Assembly (NCBI GenBank): GCA_947260025.1
Contig: CAMYON010000006.1
Location: 52,050 to 116,049 of the forward strand
Origin: an uncultured Gammaproteobacteria bacterium
GTDB lineage: Bacteria; Pseudomonadota; Gammaproteobacteria; GCA-001735895
Direction: 5' to 3'
DNA: 64,000 nt
The notes beneath the pieces were generated by a model that was not told the DNA's origin, ran no database searches, and saw only the letters and a list, made by a program, of their open reading frames with translations. Position 1 is the stretch's first letter, and each line of letters opens with the position of its first letter. This document shows positions 42,490 through 50,510 of this stretch, one piece after another. A program made the position numbers and the translations under genes.

Positions 42490-42951
42490 ATGAGTAAAGA
42501 AAACGAATTCAGGGCGGCCTGCTTTTGCGGCGCGGTGCAAATTTCACTCGCGGGTAATCCGCAAGCACAGGCTTACTGCCATTGCGATTCCTGCCGACGC
42601 TGGTCGGCGGGACCCGTCAACGCCTTTACCCTGTGGCAGCCGGAAAAGGTGAAGGTACTGCGTGGCGAGAACATGATCCGGAGTTTTGAAGGGAATCCCG
42701 GGAGCGATCACGATAGCGTGGTCAGCGAACGCAAATGGTGTAAACGATGCGGCGGGCATGTATTCACCGCGCACCCCACGATGGGAATGATCGATGTACC
42801 GGCCGTGTTAATCGCCAACTTCGATTTCGAGCCCGGATTTCACGTGCACTACCAGGAATCGGTACATCCGATGCCCGATAGGCTCACCCGGTTCAGGGAC
42901 CTGCCGGCGGCCGCTGGTGGATCGGGCCAGGAAATGCCGGTATCGAGTTAG
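42490..42951 (+). CDS. GFA/CENP-V family zinc-binding protein
   Basis: AACFCGAVQISL, YCHCDSCRRWSAGPVNAFTLW, KWCKRCGGHVFT. Confidence 0.9.
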   Translation: MSKENEFRAACFCGAVQISLAGNPQAQAYCHCDSCRRWSAGPVNAFTLWQPEKVKVLRGENMIRSFEGNPGSDHDSVVSERKWCKRCGGHVFTAHPTMGMIDVPAVLIANFDFEPGFHVHYQESVHPMPDRLTRFRDLPAAAGGSGQEMPVSS

Positions 42952-42958
42952 CGAACCC

Positions 42959-44590
42959 TTATTGATGGGTTCGTAAGCGGGAGTGTTGCACGATCACGAC
43001 CGTCAGCAACGGCGCCAGTAGCCCGATCAGCGCGACCGTGATCAGCAGCCAGCCGAGTTCGCTGTAATCGGCCGCCGTCTTGACCACGTCGGTAATGCGA
43101 TCGCGCACCTCGCGCGTTACCGTGTAGATTTCGTTCAGGTACTTCGTGCCGAGGCTGGCGGCCGACAGCGCAAGGTTGGTGAATGAAGCCATGACCGCGA
43201 AGAACGTCGCCTTCAGGTGGGGCGGCGCGTTTTTCGCGATCCAGGCCAGCATCGGAATCATCGAGATCTGTCCCAGCGGCGATTCGATCAGGGTGTCGAT
43301 GAGTGCGATAAAGCGCGCGTCGACCACGCCGCCGGTGCGCGCCGCGGTCCATTCGTGCAAGCCGTAGTAAAGACCGATGTTCGGTAACGACAGGATAGCG
43401 GCGGCAATTGTCAGCACGACGATAACGAAAGCGATCGAGCGCTTCGCCATCATTGGCCGCAGTATCACCATCCCGACCAGCGTCAGCAGCGAGGCAATCA
43501 ACGACAGCACCGACAGAAACTGCTGATCGAAGCCGAGGACGTCGATCTCGAACCAGGCGGCGCCGGGGCCGGGCAGCGGGGTGGCGCGAAATACGAAAAT
43601 TATGACCGCCGTACCGACCAGCATGTTGCGCATGTCCGGCTCCAGCTCGAGCAGCAGGCGGTACATCAGGAACAGGATGATCGACATTGACCCGATAAAA
43701 ATAATCTCCTGCGCCAGCGGCACCTGGCTGACGCCCATGGTGACGGTGAATACGGCAAACACCAGGCTGCCACCGAGTATCCACCAGTTGGCGTGGGTTT
43801 CGCCGGCCGGCGCGAACAACAGCTTGTCGATGGCCTTGTGATCCTGGCCCTGTTCACGCATCCGCTGTGCGCGTCTTCGCAGAATGACCCCGCCAAGGAT
43901 GACGCCTGAAATCGACAGCACCGGGATGGCCAGGGCCATCAGGTAAATATCGGCATAGATCGCAACTTTCGTTTCCTCGGACATGTTTTCAACGCCGCTG
44001 AACATCGTGATGTTCAGCGCGGCCACGGCCGCCAGGCCGAAGATGATGGCGAAACGCCCCAGGGTCTGCATCGTGGTGTGCATGAGCTTGATGTCGCTCT
44101 CGGGATAGGGGTCGCCATGTTCCGTGATGGTCGGCACGGCCTCGACCGTCATCGCGTCCGCAACCACGTCCTGCACCACGTAACCGGTCGGCGCAAGAAT
44201 CGTGGCGATGACGAACCAGGCTTCGGGCTTCAGAACTTCGGCCATGGCCTGGGTATGCGCGATGATGCCGTACATGATCAGGATGCTTGCGGTAATCAGG
44301 CAGGCGCCGATGTAAACCAGCAGCGCCTTGCGGCGCCAGATCAGGTCAACCAGGTGCCCCAGCGGCATTTTCAGGGTCCAGGGTATGCCCGCCCAGAAAG
44401 CCAGCCCGGCGAGAAACGCGGCGGACAGGTCGAGATACTCCTTGATGAAGAAGGTGCCGACGATTGCGGTCAGGCCCTGCACGCCGGCGGCCAGGTATAT
44501 CATCAGCGGCGGCAGGTATGACCAGCGAAACTGGCGCCCGAGATCGAGAAAGGTATCGTCGAACCAGCGCCAAACCGGGTTCCTGGTCAT
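42959..44590 (-). CDS. MFS transporter, possibly folate/biopterin transporter (BT1)-like
   Basis: About 12-14 TM segments, IPWTLKMPLGHLVDLIWRRKALLVYIGA; specific family uncertain. Confidence 0.6.
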   Translation of the reverse strand: MTRNPVWRWFDDTFLDLGRQFRWSYLPPLMIYLAAGVQGLTAIVGTFFIKEYLDLSAAFLAGLAFWAGIPWTLKMPLGHLVDLIWRRKALLVYIGACLITASILIMYGIIAHTQAMAEVLKPEAWFVIATILAPTGYVVQDVVADAMTVEAVPTITEHGDPYPESDIKLMHTTMQTLGRFAIIFGLAAVAALNITMFSGVENMSEETKVAIYADIYLMALAIPVLSISGVILGGVILRRRAQRMREQGQDHKAIDKLLFAPAGETHANWWILGGSLVFAVFTVTMGVSQVPLAQEIIFIGSMSIILFLMYRLLLELEPDMRNMLVGTAVIIFVFRATPLPGPGAAWFEIDVLGFDQQFLSVLSLIASLLTLVGMVILRPMMAKRSIAFVIVVLTIAAAILSLPNIGLYYGLHEWTAARTGGVVDARFIALIDTLIESPLGQISMIPMLAWIAKNAPPHLKATFFAVMASFTNLALSAASLGTKYLNEIYTVTREVRDRITDVVKTAADYSELGWLLITVALIGLLAPLLTVVIVQHSRLRTHQ

Positions 44591-44713
44591 GAATTCTCAC
44601 CTGTAGATTGAACAATGGAACCTATTATCACATGCTGAAAACCCGACGCAAATCAATAAAATGACGGCCACAAGCGCTAAGGTTGGGCTACTGGATAGCC
44701 GGGTAGTCGATCT

Positions 44714-45685
44714 ATGTTTGGTCCTTATGTGCACGATATCGACCCGATATTCGCCGAACTGGGCGGCTTTTACCTGTGGTGGTATGGCGCGAGCTATACC
44801 CTGGGGTTTCTCGTGGGATACTTCTGGTTGCGTGCCAATCGCGCAACACTCGACTTCTCCGACGGTGATGTCTACAAACTGATGATCTACATCGCGCTCG
44901 GCGCGCTGCTTGCAGGTCGCGCGGTCGAAGTCATATTCTACGAATGGCCTTACTACGGCCAACACCTGTGGCATATTCCGGCCATCTGGCTGGGGGGCAT
45001 GTCGACGCATGGCATACTCCTGGGCTCGACCCTCGCCGTCATCCTGTTTTGCCACCTGAGCCGGCGCAGTTTCCTCGAGGTTGCCGACGTGCTGGCGATC
45101 CCCGCCGCATTTGTCATGAGTTTTGGCCGCCTGGGCAACTTTATCGACGGTCAAATCGTCGGCAGCCTTACCGAGATGCCCTGGGGCGTCAAGTTTCCCG
45201 ATCTCGAGGGTTTTCGGCATCCCGTAGTGATCTACGACGGGCTCAAAAACCTGCTGCTGGTACCGGTTTTGCTATTAATCAGGCGAACCCGGCCGCCGAC
45301 AGGTGTGCTGACCGCGCATTTCATCCTGTGGTACGGGTCCCTGAGGTTTTTTGTCGATTTTTTCCGCGAGTATCGCAGCAACATGTTCGGCCTGCCGCCG
45401 GGGCAGGAATTCAACCTGTTGATGACCGTAATCGGCGCTGGCATGCTGATCTGGCTTTATCGCAAGGCCCGCCACGCCGGTGCGGCAGAAAGGTCGCCTG
45501 CGGTCGAGACCAGGGTCGCGACCGGCCCGGAGAATGGACTCTGGTTAAAGCGGATAGTTTTCGGCCTGCTGCTGGTCTTACCGACCATTATTCCGAGTGA
45601 CTGGACCCAGGACGTGCCGGCGCGTTACGGTGCACGGCACCTGGGTATGACGCACTCCGCTATCTATCCGCCGATACGGAACTGA
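44714..45685 (+). CDS. Divergent prolipoprotein diacylglyceryl transferase (Lgt) paralogue with C-terminal extension
   Basis: LWWYGASYTLGF, GGMSTHGILLGS, GRLGNFIDGQIVG, LWYGSLRFFVDFFREYR; extra approximately 70 aa C-terminal tail including a hydrophobic segment. Confidence 0.88.
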   Translation: MFGPYVHDIDPIFAELGGFYLWWYGASYTLGFLVGYFWLRANRATLDFSDGDVYKLMIYIALGALLAGRAVEVIFYEWPYYGQHLWHIPAIWLGGMSTHGILLGSTLAVILFCHLSRRSFLEVADVLAIPAAFVMSFGRLGNFIDGQIVGSLTEMPWGVKFPDLEGFRHPVVIYDGLKNLLLVPVLLLIRRTRPPTGVLTAHFILWYGSLRFFVDFFREYRSNMFGLPPGQEFNLLMTVIGAGMLIWLYRKARHAGAAERSPAVETRVATGPENGLWLKRIVFGLLLVLPTIIPSDWTQDVPARYGARHLGMTHSAIYPPIRN

Positions 45686-45781
45686 TCGCGGCGTTCAGGA
45701 TCGATAACTGCGTCGCGGTCGAGCTTTGGTTGCAAATTGATCCCACTGCGTGAATTCAGATGGCCAATACTTAGTGAGATG

Positions 45782-46312
45782 TTAAACGGGGCAGGGCAGT
45801 CGCATTTGCGGACACTTGATCGGACGCTGGGCCTGTTTCCACCACTGAGGATTGCTCGCCTGGGCCACGATTTCATTGTGGTCGCGGTACTCCTGCTGCT
45901 CGATGAAGCCCCATGATTTGGCCCTGGCGGCATGCACGAACAGGCTCCAGCATTCGGCATTTTCGGGAATGTTGATGCGGTGAAATACCGCGCCCGAAAT
46001 AAAATTCAATCGCCCGGGACGCAGCCAGCGTTGATGCAGCGCGTTACCGGCACAGGCACCCAGCATGCGGGTTTCCTGGTAGCAACCGCACAGCACCAGG
46101 GACAGAGCATGCTTCCACGGGTGGTTATGCAACCCGCGGCCCGGGTCGCTCGCAACGAAGCGATGCAGATAAACCTGGTAACCAAACGGCAGGCGCAGCA
46201 AATGGTAACGCTCGAGGTACGGTTGGTGATCCGGGCCGTCGATCACGCGGCACCGGCAATAGGCGGATAGCTTGTAAAGCAGACGGTTAAACAGGGACAT
46301 GGGCGACTCCAT
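45782..46312 (-). CDS. Cupin-like hypothetical protein
   Basis: LHNHPWKHALSLVLCGCYQE...FHRINIPENAECWSLFVHA cupin-like His placement. Confidence 0.65.
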   Translation of the reverse strand: MESPMSLFNRLLYKLSAYCRCRVIDGPDHQPYLERYHLLRLPFGYQVYLHRFVASDPGRGLHNHPWKHALSLVLCGCYQETRMLGACAGNALHQRWLRPGRLNFISGAVFHRINIPENAECWSLFVHAARAKSWGFIEQQEYRDHNEIVAQASNPQWWKQAQRPIKCPQMRLPCPV

Positions 46313-46375
46313 AAAACTAGTCGTGCTATTATCGGGCGATTAGTAGCTCATTAGATGAGCCATACAGGAATATCA

Positions 46376-47350
46376 ATGGACCGTACCGAACGTTTTCACC
46401 TGATCGACCAGATGCTGACCAGCCAGCGCGTGGTCACGCGCGCGCAATTTCTCGATGCACTCGAGGTGTCGCCGGCGACCTTCAAGCGCGATCTCGAATA
46501 CCTGCGCGATCGACTGATGGCGCCCATCGTCTGGGACCGCGAGCGGCGCGGTTATTGTTACCAGCAGAGCGCGGATGGCGAGCAGTTCCAGCTGCCGGGG
46601 CTGTGGTTCAACACCAGCGAAATCCAGGCTTTACTCAGCATGGATGCCCTGCTGCAAAACCTGCAGCCCGGGGTGCTGTCCAGCCATATCGAGCCGTTAC
46701 GCTCGCGTATTCGCATGCTGCTCGACGAGGGTGATCACAGCGTCGACGAGATCTCGCGCCGCATCCGTATCGTGCCGCTCGCGGCGAAGAGCTACCGCAG
46801 CGAAAACTTCCAGACCCTGTGCCAGGCGTTGCTATCGCGCAAATGTGTCGACATGACTTATTACAGTCGGCCCACCGATAGCAGCAGCGAGCGCCGGGTC
46901 TCGCCACAGCGCCTGATCTATTATCGCGATAACTGGTATCTCGACGCCTGGTGTCACCTGCGCCAGGGCTTGCGCAGTTTTTCGATCGATGCGATTCAGT
47001 CGCTTGCGATTAGCGCGGAGCCGGCGCTCGAGGTCGACGAGGCGGAGCTCAATCGCGAGCTCGAGAGCGGTTACGGGATTTTTTCGGGCGCCAGCACGCG
47101 TCGGGCGGTGCTGCGCTTCAGCCCGCAGCTGGCGCGCTGGGTATCCCGCGAAACCTGGCATCCGGAGCAGACCAGCGAATACGATACCGAGGGATTTTAC
47201 ATTCTGCGCGTGCCCTACAGCCAGGATACCGAGCTGGTCATGGATATCCTGAAACATGGCCCCGAGGTCGAGGTGCTGGAACCACCCGAGCTGCGGCAAA
47301 GGGTCAGGCAGCGTATCGACGTGATGCGGGATCTATACGCCGAAAACTGA
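46376..47350 (+). CDS. HTH + WYL-domain transcriptional regulator
   Basis: N-terminal HTH (FLDALEVSPATFKRDLEYLRDRL), WYL-type core VSPQRLIYYRDNWYLDAWCHLRQGLRSFSIDAIQSL. Confidence 0.9.
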   Translation: MDRTERFHLIDQMLTSQRVVTRAQFLDALEVSPATFKRDLEYLRDRLMAPIVWDRERRGYCYQQSADGEQFQLPGLWFNTSEIQALLSMDALLQNLQPGVLSSHIEPLRSRIRMLLDEGDHSVDEISRRIRIVPLAAKSYRSENFQTLCQALLSRKCVDMTYYSRPTDSSSERRVSPQRLIYYRDNWYLDAWCHLRQGLRSFSIDAIQSLAISAEPALEVDEAELNRELESGYGIFSGASTRRAVLRFSPQLARWVSRETWHPEQTSEYDTEGFYILRVPYSQDTELVMDILKHGPEVEVLEPPELRQRVRQRIDVMRDLYAEN

Positions 47351-47355
47351 CAGCG

Positions 47356-48207
47356 CTACCAGAGCGAGATTTCGATATTGTCGAGTAGCCGCGTCTGACC
47401 CAGGGCCGCGGCCACGAGGATGACCAGGTCGCGGTCTCCGGTAGTCGCCGGTAACAGGGTTTCGGCATTGCAGATTTTTAAGTAATCGGTGTCGAAACCG
47501 GCAGCATCGAGATTTTTGGTCGCATCTCGTTCCAGGATGCTGAAATCCCGCTCTCCCTGTTCGATTTTTACCGCGGTTTGCTGCAACTGTTGGTAGATCC
47601 CGGCGGCGGCCTTTTTCTGCGATGCGTCGAGATACTGGTTGCGCGAGCTGGTGGCCAGGCCCGAGGCGTCGCGCGTGGTTTCCTGGCCTATGATCTGGAC
47701 CTCGAGATTGAAGTCTTCCACCATCTTGCTGATCACGCGGTATTGCTGATAGTCCTTCTTGCCGAACACCGAAACGTCGGGTTTGACGATGTTGAACAGT
47801 TTCAATACCACGGTCGCGACGCCGGTGAAATGGCCCGGGCGGTGTGTGCCCTCGTAGTGTTCCGTCAGGTCGGTGACCTGCACCTGGCTGATCTTGTCGA
47901 GCCCGTCGGGATAGAGTTCCGACGCCGCCGGCAAGTAGACCAGGTCGCAGCCGATAGCCTCGAGCTGCTCGAGATCGGCTTCCAGGCTGCGTGGGTAGTG
48001 GTCCCAGTCTTCGTTCGGTCCGAACTGCATCGGGTTGACGAAGATGCTGCAAATGGTTCGATCGCTCAGCGACTGGCCCTTTTCTATCAATGACATGTGC
48101 CCGGCGTGCAGGTTGCCCATGGTCGGAATGAACGCGATCGAGTGGTCGTGGTCCTTCCAGTGCTGCACGTATTGCCGCAGTTCGATAACGCTGGTGGCCT
48201 GATACAT
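47356..48207 (-). CDS. panC: Pantothenate synthetase
   Basis: IAFIPTMGNLHAGHMSLI, SIFVNPMQFGPNEDWDHYPRSLEADL, GVATVVLKLFNIVKPDVSVFGKKDYQQ. Confidence 0.97.
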   Translation of the reverse strand: MYQATSVIELRQYVQHWKDHDHSIAFIPTMGNLHAGHMSLIEKGQSLSDRTICSIFVNPMQFGPNEDWDHYPRSLEADLEQLEAIGCDLVYLPAASELYPDGLDKISQVQVTDLTEHYEGTHRPGHFTGVATVVLKLFNIVKPDVSVFGKKDYQQYRVISKMVEDFNLEVQIIGQETTRDASGLATSSRNQYLDASQKKAAAGIYQQLQQTAVKIEQGERDFSILERDATKNLDAAGFDTDYLKICNAETLLPATTGDRDLVILVAAALGQTRLLDNIEISLW

Positions 48208-48217
48208 GGACTGGTCC

Positions 48218-49036
48218 TCAGGAAAAGATGTGCGACTGGTCCGGGAACTGCCTGCGCTTGACCTCGCTGACATAGCGTTTGATCGCGGCCTGGATGCTCG
48301 ACTGGCCCTGCATGAAGTTCTTGGAAAATTTCGGCTTTTTACCGGCGGTGACGTTGAGCACGTCCTGCAGTACCAGGATCTGGCCGTCGACGTCGACGCC
48401 CGCGCCGATACCGATCACCGGGATTTCCAGCGCCTCCGTGATCTCGGCGGCGAGATTGGCCGGCACGCATTCCAGCAGCAGCAGGTCGGTGCCGGCAGCT
48501 TCGAGATCTTTCGCGGTGGCCAGCATTTCCTCGGCCGCGCTCCTGGCCTTGCCCTGGACGCGGTAGCCACCCATCTTGTTTACCATTTGCGGCTGCAGTC
48601 CGAGGTGCGAGCAGCTGGCGATGCCGAACTTGGCCAGGGTTTCGACCGTTTTCAGCTGGGTCTGGCCGCCCTCGAGCTTGACCACCTGCGCCTGGGTCTG
48701 CTTCAGCAGGTAGCTCGCGTTGTCGATCGCCTGCTGCGGTGAATTGAGCGAGCCGAAAGGCATGTCCAGCATCAGCATGGCGTTCTGCAGGCCCGCTGCA
48801 ACCGCCTTGCCGTGATAGCAGATGTCGTCCAGCGTGACCGGGATCGTGGTGTCATGCCCCTGGATGACCATGCCGAGCGAATCTCCGACCAGCACCAGCT
48901 CGACGCCGCAGTCCTCGAGCAAACCTGCAAAGCTGTAGTCATAGGCTGTCAGGCAGGCGAACTTTTCGCCTTCCTGCTTCAATTTTTTCAGGTGCGGTAT
49001 CGTGACCTTGTCGTCTAGCGGCTTGGGAATATACAT
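48218..49036 (-). CDS. panB: 3-methyl-2-oxobutanoate hydroxymethyltransferase
   Basis: FACLTAYDYSFAGLLEDCGVELVLVGDSLGMVIQGHDTTIPVTLDDICYHGKAV. Confidence 0.97.
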   Translation of the reverse strand: MYIPKPLDDKVTIPHLKKLKQEGEKFACLTAYDYSFAGLLEDCGVELVLVGDSLGMVIQGHDTTIPVTLDDICYHGKAVAAGLQNAMLMLDMPFGSLNSPQQAIDNASYLLKQTQAQVVKLEGGQTQLKTVETLAKFGIASCSHLGLQPQMVNKMGGYRVQGKARSAAEEMLATAKDLEAAGTDLLLLECVPANLAAEITEALEIPVIGIGAGVDVDGQILVLQDVLNVTAGKKPKFSKNFMQGQSSIQAAIKRYVSEVKRRQFPDQSHIFS

Positions 49037-49039
49037 ATC

Positions 49040-49300
49040 TAGCCTGGATATTGCGTGAGCATCCCGGATGATAGCGCAGGACAGCTGCGGCTGAACGCTG
49101 GGCTCGACCGAAACCCATAGCAATGGCTATGGGTTGAGGGAAGCCCAAGTGCAGGCGTGGTTGGACCAGCTAGCGCCGGGATAGGGCGAGGGCCGAGTAA
49201 GCATTGTAACCCGGCCTTCCTCCAATAATACCGATAATTTTTCATCCAAATCGATAACATGTTTCAAGGCCCTCACCCGGCTCATGCAATATCCAGGCTA
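49040..49300. repeat. MITE-like element between the dNK and panB genes
   Basis: TAGCCTGGATATTGCGTGAGC (49040-49060) vs revcomp of 49280-49300 TAGCCTGGATATTGCATGAGC, 20/21 identity; internal hairpin AACCCATAGC-AATG-GCTATGGGTT; no ORF. Confidence 0.7.
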
Positions 49301-49309
49301 AAGCCCCGG

Positions 49310-49957
49310 TTAGAGGGCGAATGATGACTGATTGAAATAATGGCGTCCAGAATGGATGTCATTGATTTTTTCGAGGATTGCCTGGTAATCCTCGGCATTA
49401 TTGATCAGGTCGACCGACTGGGTGTTCACGGTGAGCAGGGCGCTGTCGTCGTAATCGTAAAAAAAGCGGGTGTAGGATTCGGACAGTCGCAGCAGGTATT
49501 CGTCGCGGATTTGCTGCTCGTAATCGATGCCGCGGCGGACGATGCGCTCGCGCAGAACTTCGACCGGCGCCTGCAGGTAAATCACCAGGTCGGGGCGCGG
49601 GGCGTCCAGGGTCAAATGCGTATAAATTTGCTCGTAAAGCTCGAGTTCGTCCTGGTTCAGCGTCATTTGCGCAAACAGTCGATCCTTGTCGACCATGAAA
49701 TCGGCAATGTAAGAGCCACGAAACAGGTCGCTCTGGCGAAAATCCTGCACCTGCTGCGCGCGCTGCAGCAGAAAATGCAGTTGGGCCGACAGCGCGTACT
49801 GCCGCGGGTTCTGGTAAAAGTTCGCCAGGAATGGATTTTCCTCGGCTTTCTCGAGCAACAGCTCGCTGTCGAAATCAACCGCCAACTTGTTGGCCAGGCT
49901 GGTTTTGCCGACCCCGATCGGGCCTTCGATAACCAGATAGCGAAACTGCTCAGCCAT
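49310..49957 (-). CDS. Deoxynucleoside kinase family protein
   Basis: YLVIEGPIGVGKTSLANKLA P-loop; DLVIYLQAPVEVLRERIVRRG; between folK and panB. Confidence 0.88.
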   Translation of the reverse strand: MAEQFRYLVIEGPIGVGKTSLANKLAVDFDSELLLEKAEENPFLANFYQNPRQYALSAQLHFLLQRAQQVQDFRQSDLFRGSYIADFMVDKDRLFAQMTLNQDELELYEQIYTHLTLDAPRPDLVIYLQAPVEVLRERIVRRGIDYEQQIRDEYLLRLSESYTRFFYDYDDSALLTVNTQSVDLINNAEDYQAILEKINDIHSGRHYFNQSSFAL

Positions 49958-50510
49958 CGGGCCGATCCAGCTTTTCCATCGCCAGCGGCGGCGCCTGATC
50001 GATCAGGTAGCTCAGGCTGCCGTATCCCGCAATGAAGCGATCGCCATCGATCTCGAACATCGGTTCGAGCACGAAGCGGCGCTGCGTAAACTCCGGGTGC
50101 GGGATGATCAGGTGGCTATCGTCGATCTGGCGATTGCCAAACAGAACGATGTCGAGGTCCAGCGTACGCGGCGCCCAGCGCTGTTCGTTGTCGCGGTTGC
50201 GGTAATAGGCGTGTTCGATCGCCTGCAGTTCGAGCAACAGCGCCAGCGGTTCGAGGCCGGTATCGATGTAGGCGACCGCATTGATGTAATCGTCCTGGGG
50301 AATATCGCCGAGAGCGGCGTTGCGGTATAGCGAGGAACGGCCACGCAGGCGGCATTGGGTGATATTGTCGAGAGCGCGGATCGCTTCTTCGACGATGGTC
50401 ACCGAGTCACCGATATTACTGCCGAGGGCGATAAAGACCTCTTCAGCTGGCACGGCGCCTCCGGCGGCGGGGGCGTTTCCTGGCTTCACGCTCCGGTTGC
50501 TTGCTGTCAC
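49950..50510 (-). CDS. folK: 2-amino-4-hydroxy-6-hydroxymethyldihydropteridine pyrophosphokinase
   Basis: VFIALGSNIGDSVTIVEEAI, RWAPRTLDLDIVLFG, IPHPEFTQRRFVLEPM. Confidence 0.96.
   Translation of the reverse strand: MTASNRSVKPGNAPAAGGAVPAEEVFIALGSNIGDSVTIVEEAIRALDNITQCRLRGRSSLYRNAALGDIPQDDYINAVAYIDTGLEPLALLLELQAIEHAYYRNRDNEQRWAPRTLDLDIVLFGNRQIDDSHLIIPHPEFTQRRFVLEPMFEIDGDRFIAGYGSLSYLIDQAPPLAMEKLDRPDG

Noticed and set aside
42948-43784. 278-aa minus-strand ORF overlapping the MFS transporter in another frame
   Set aside because: Arg/His-rich frame-shifted translation of the transporter gene; no domain evidence.
38138-44590. Nitrile region as a mobile genomic island
   Set aside because: No integrase, tRNA boundary, transposase or long direct repeats were seen; only a small repeat at 36925-37046 is nearby, which is insufficient.
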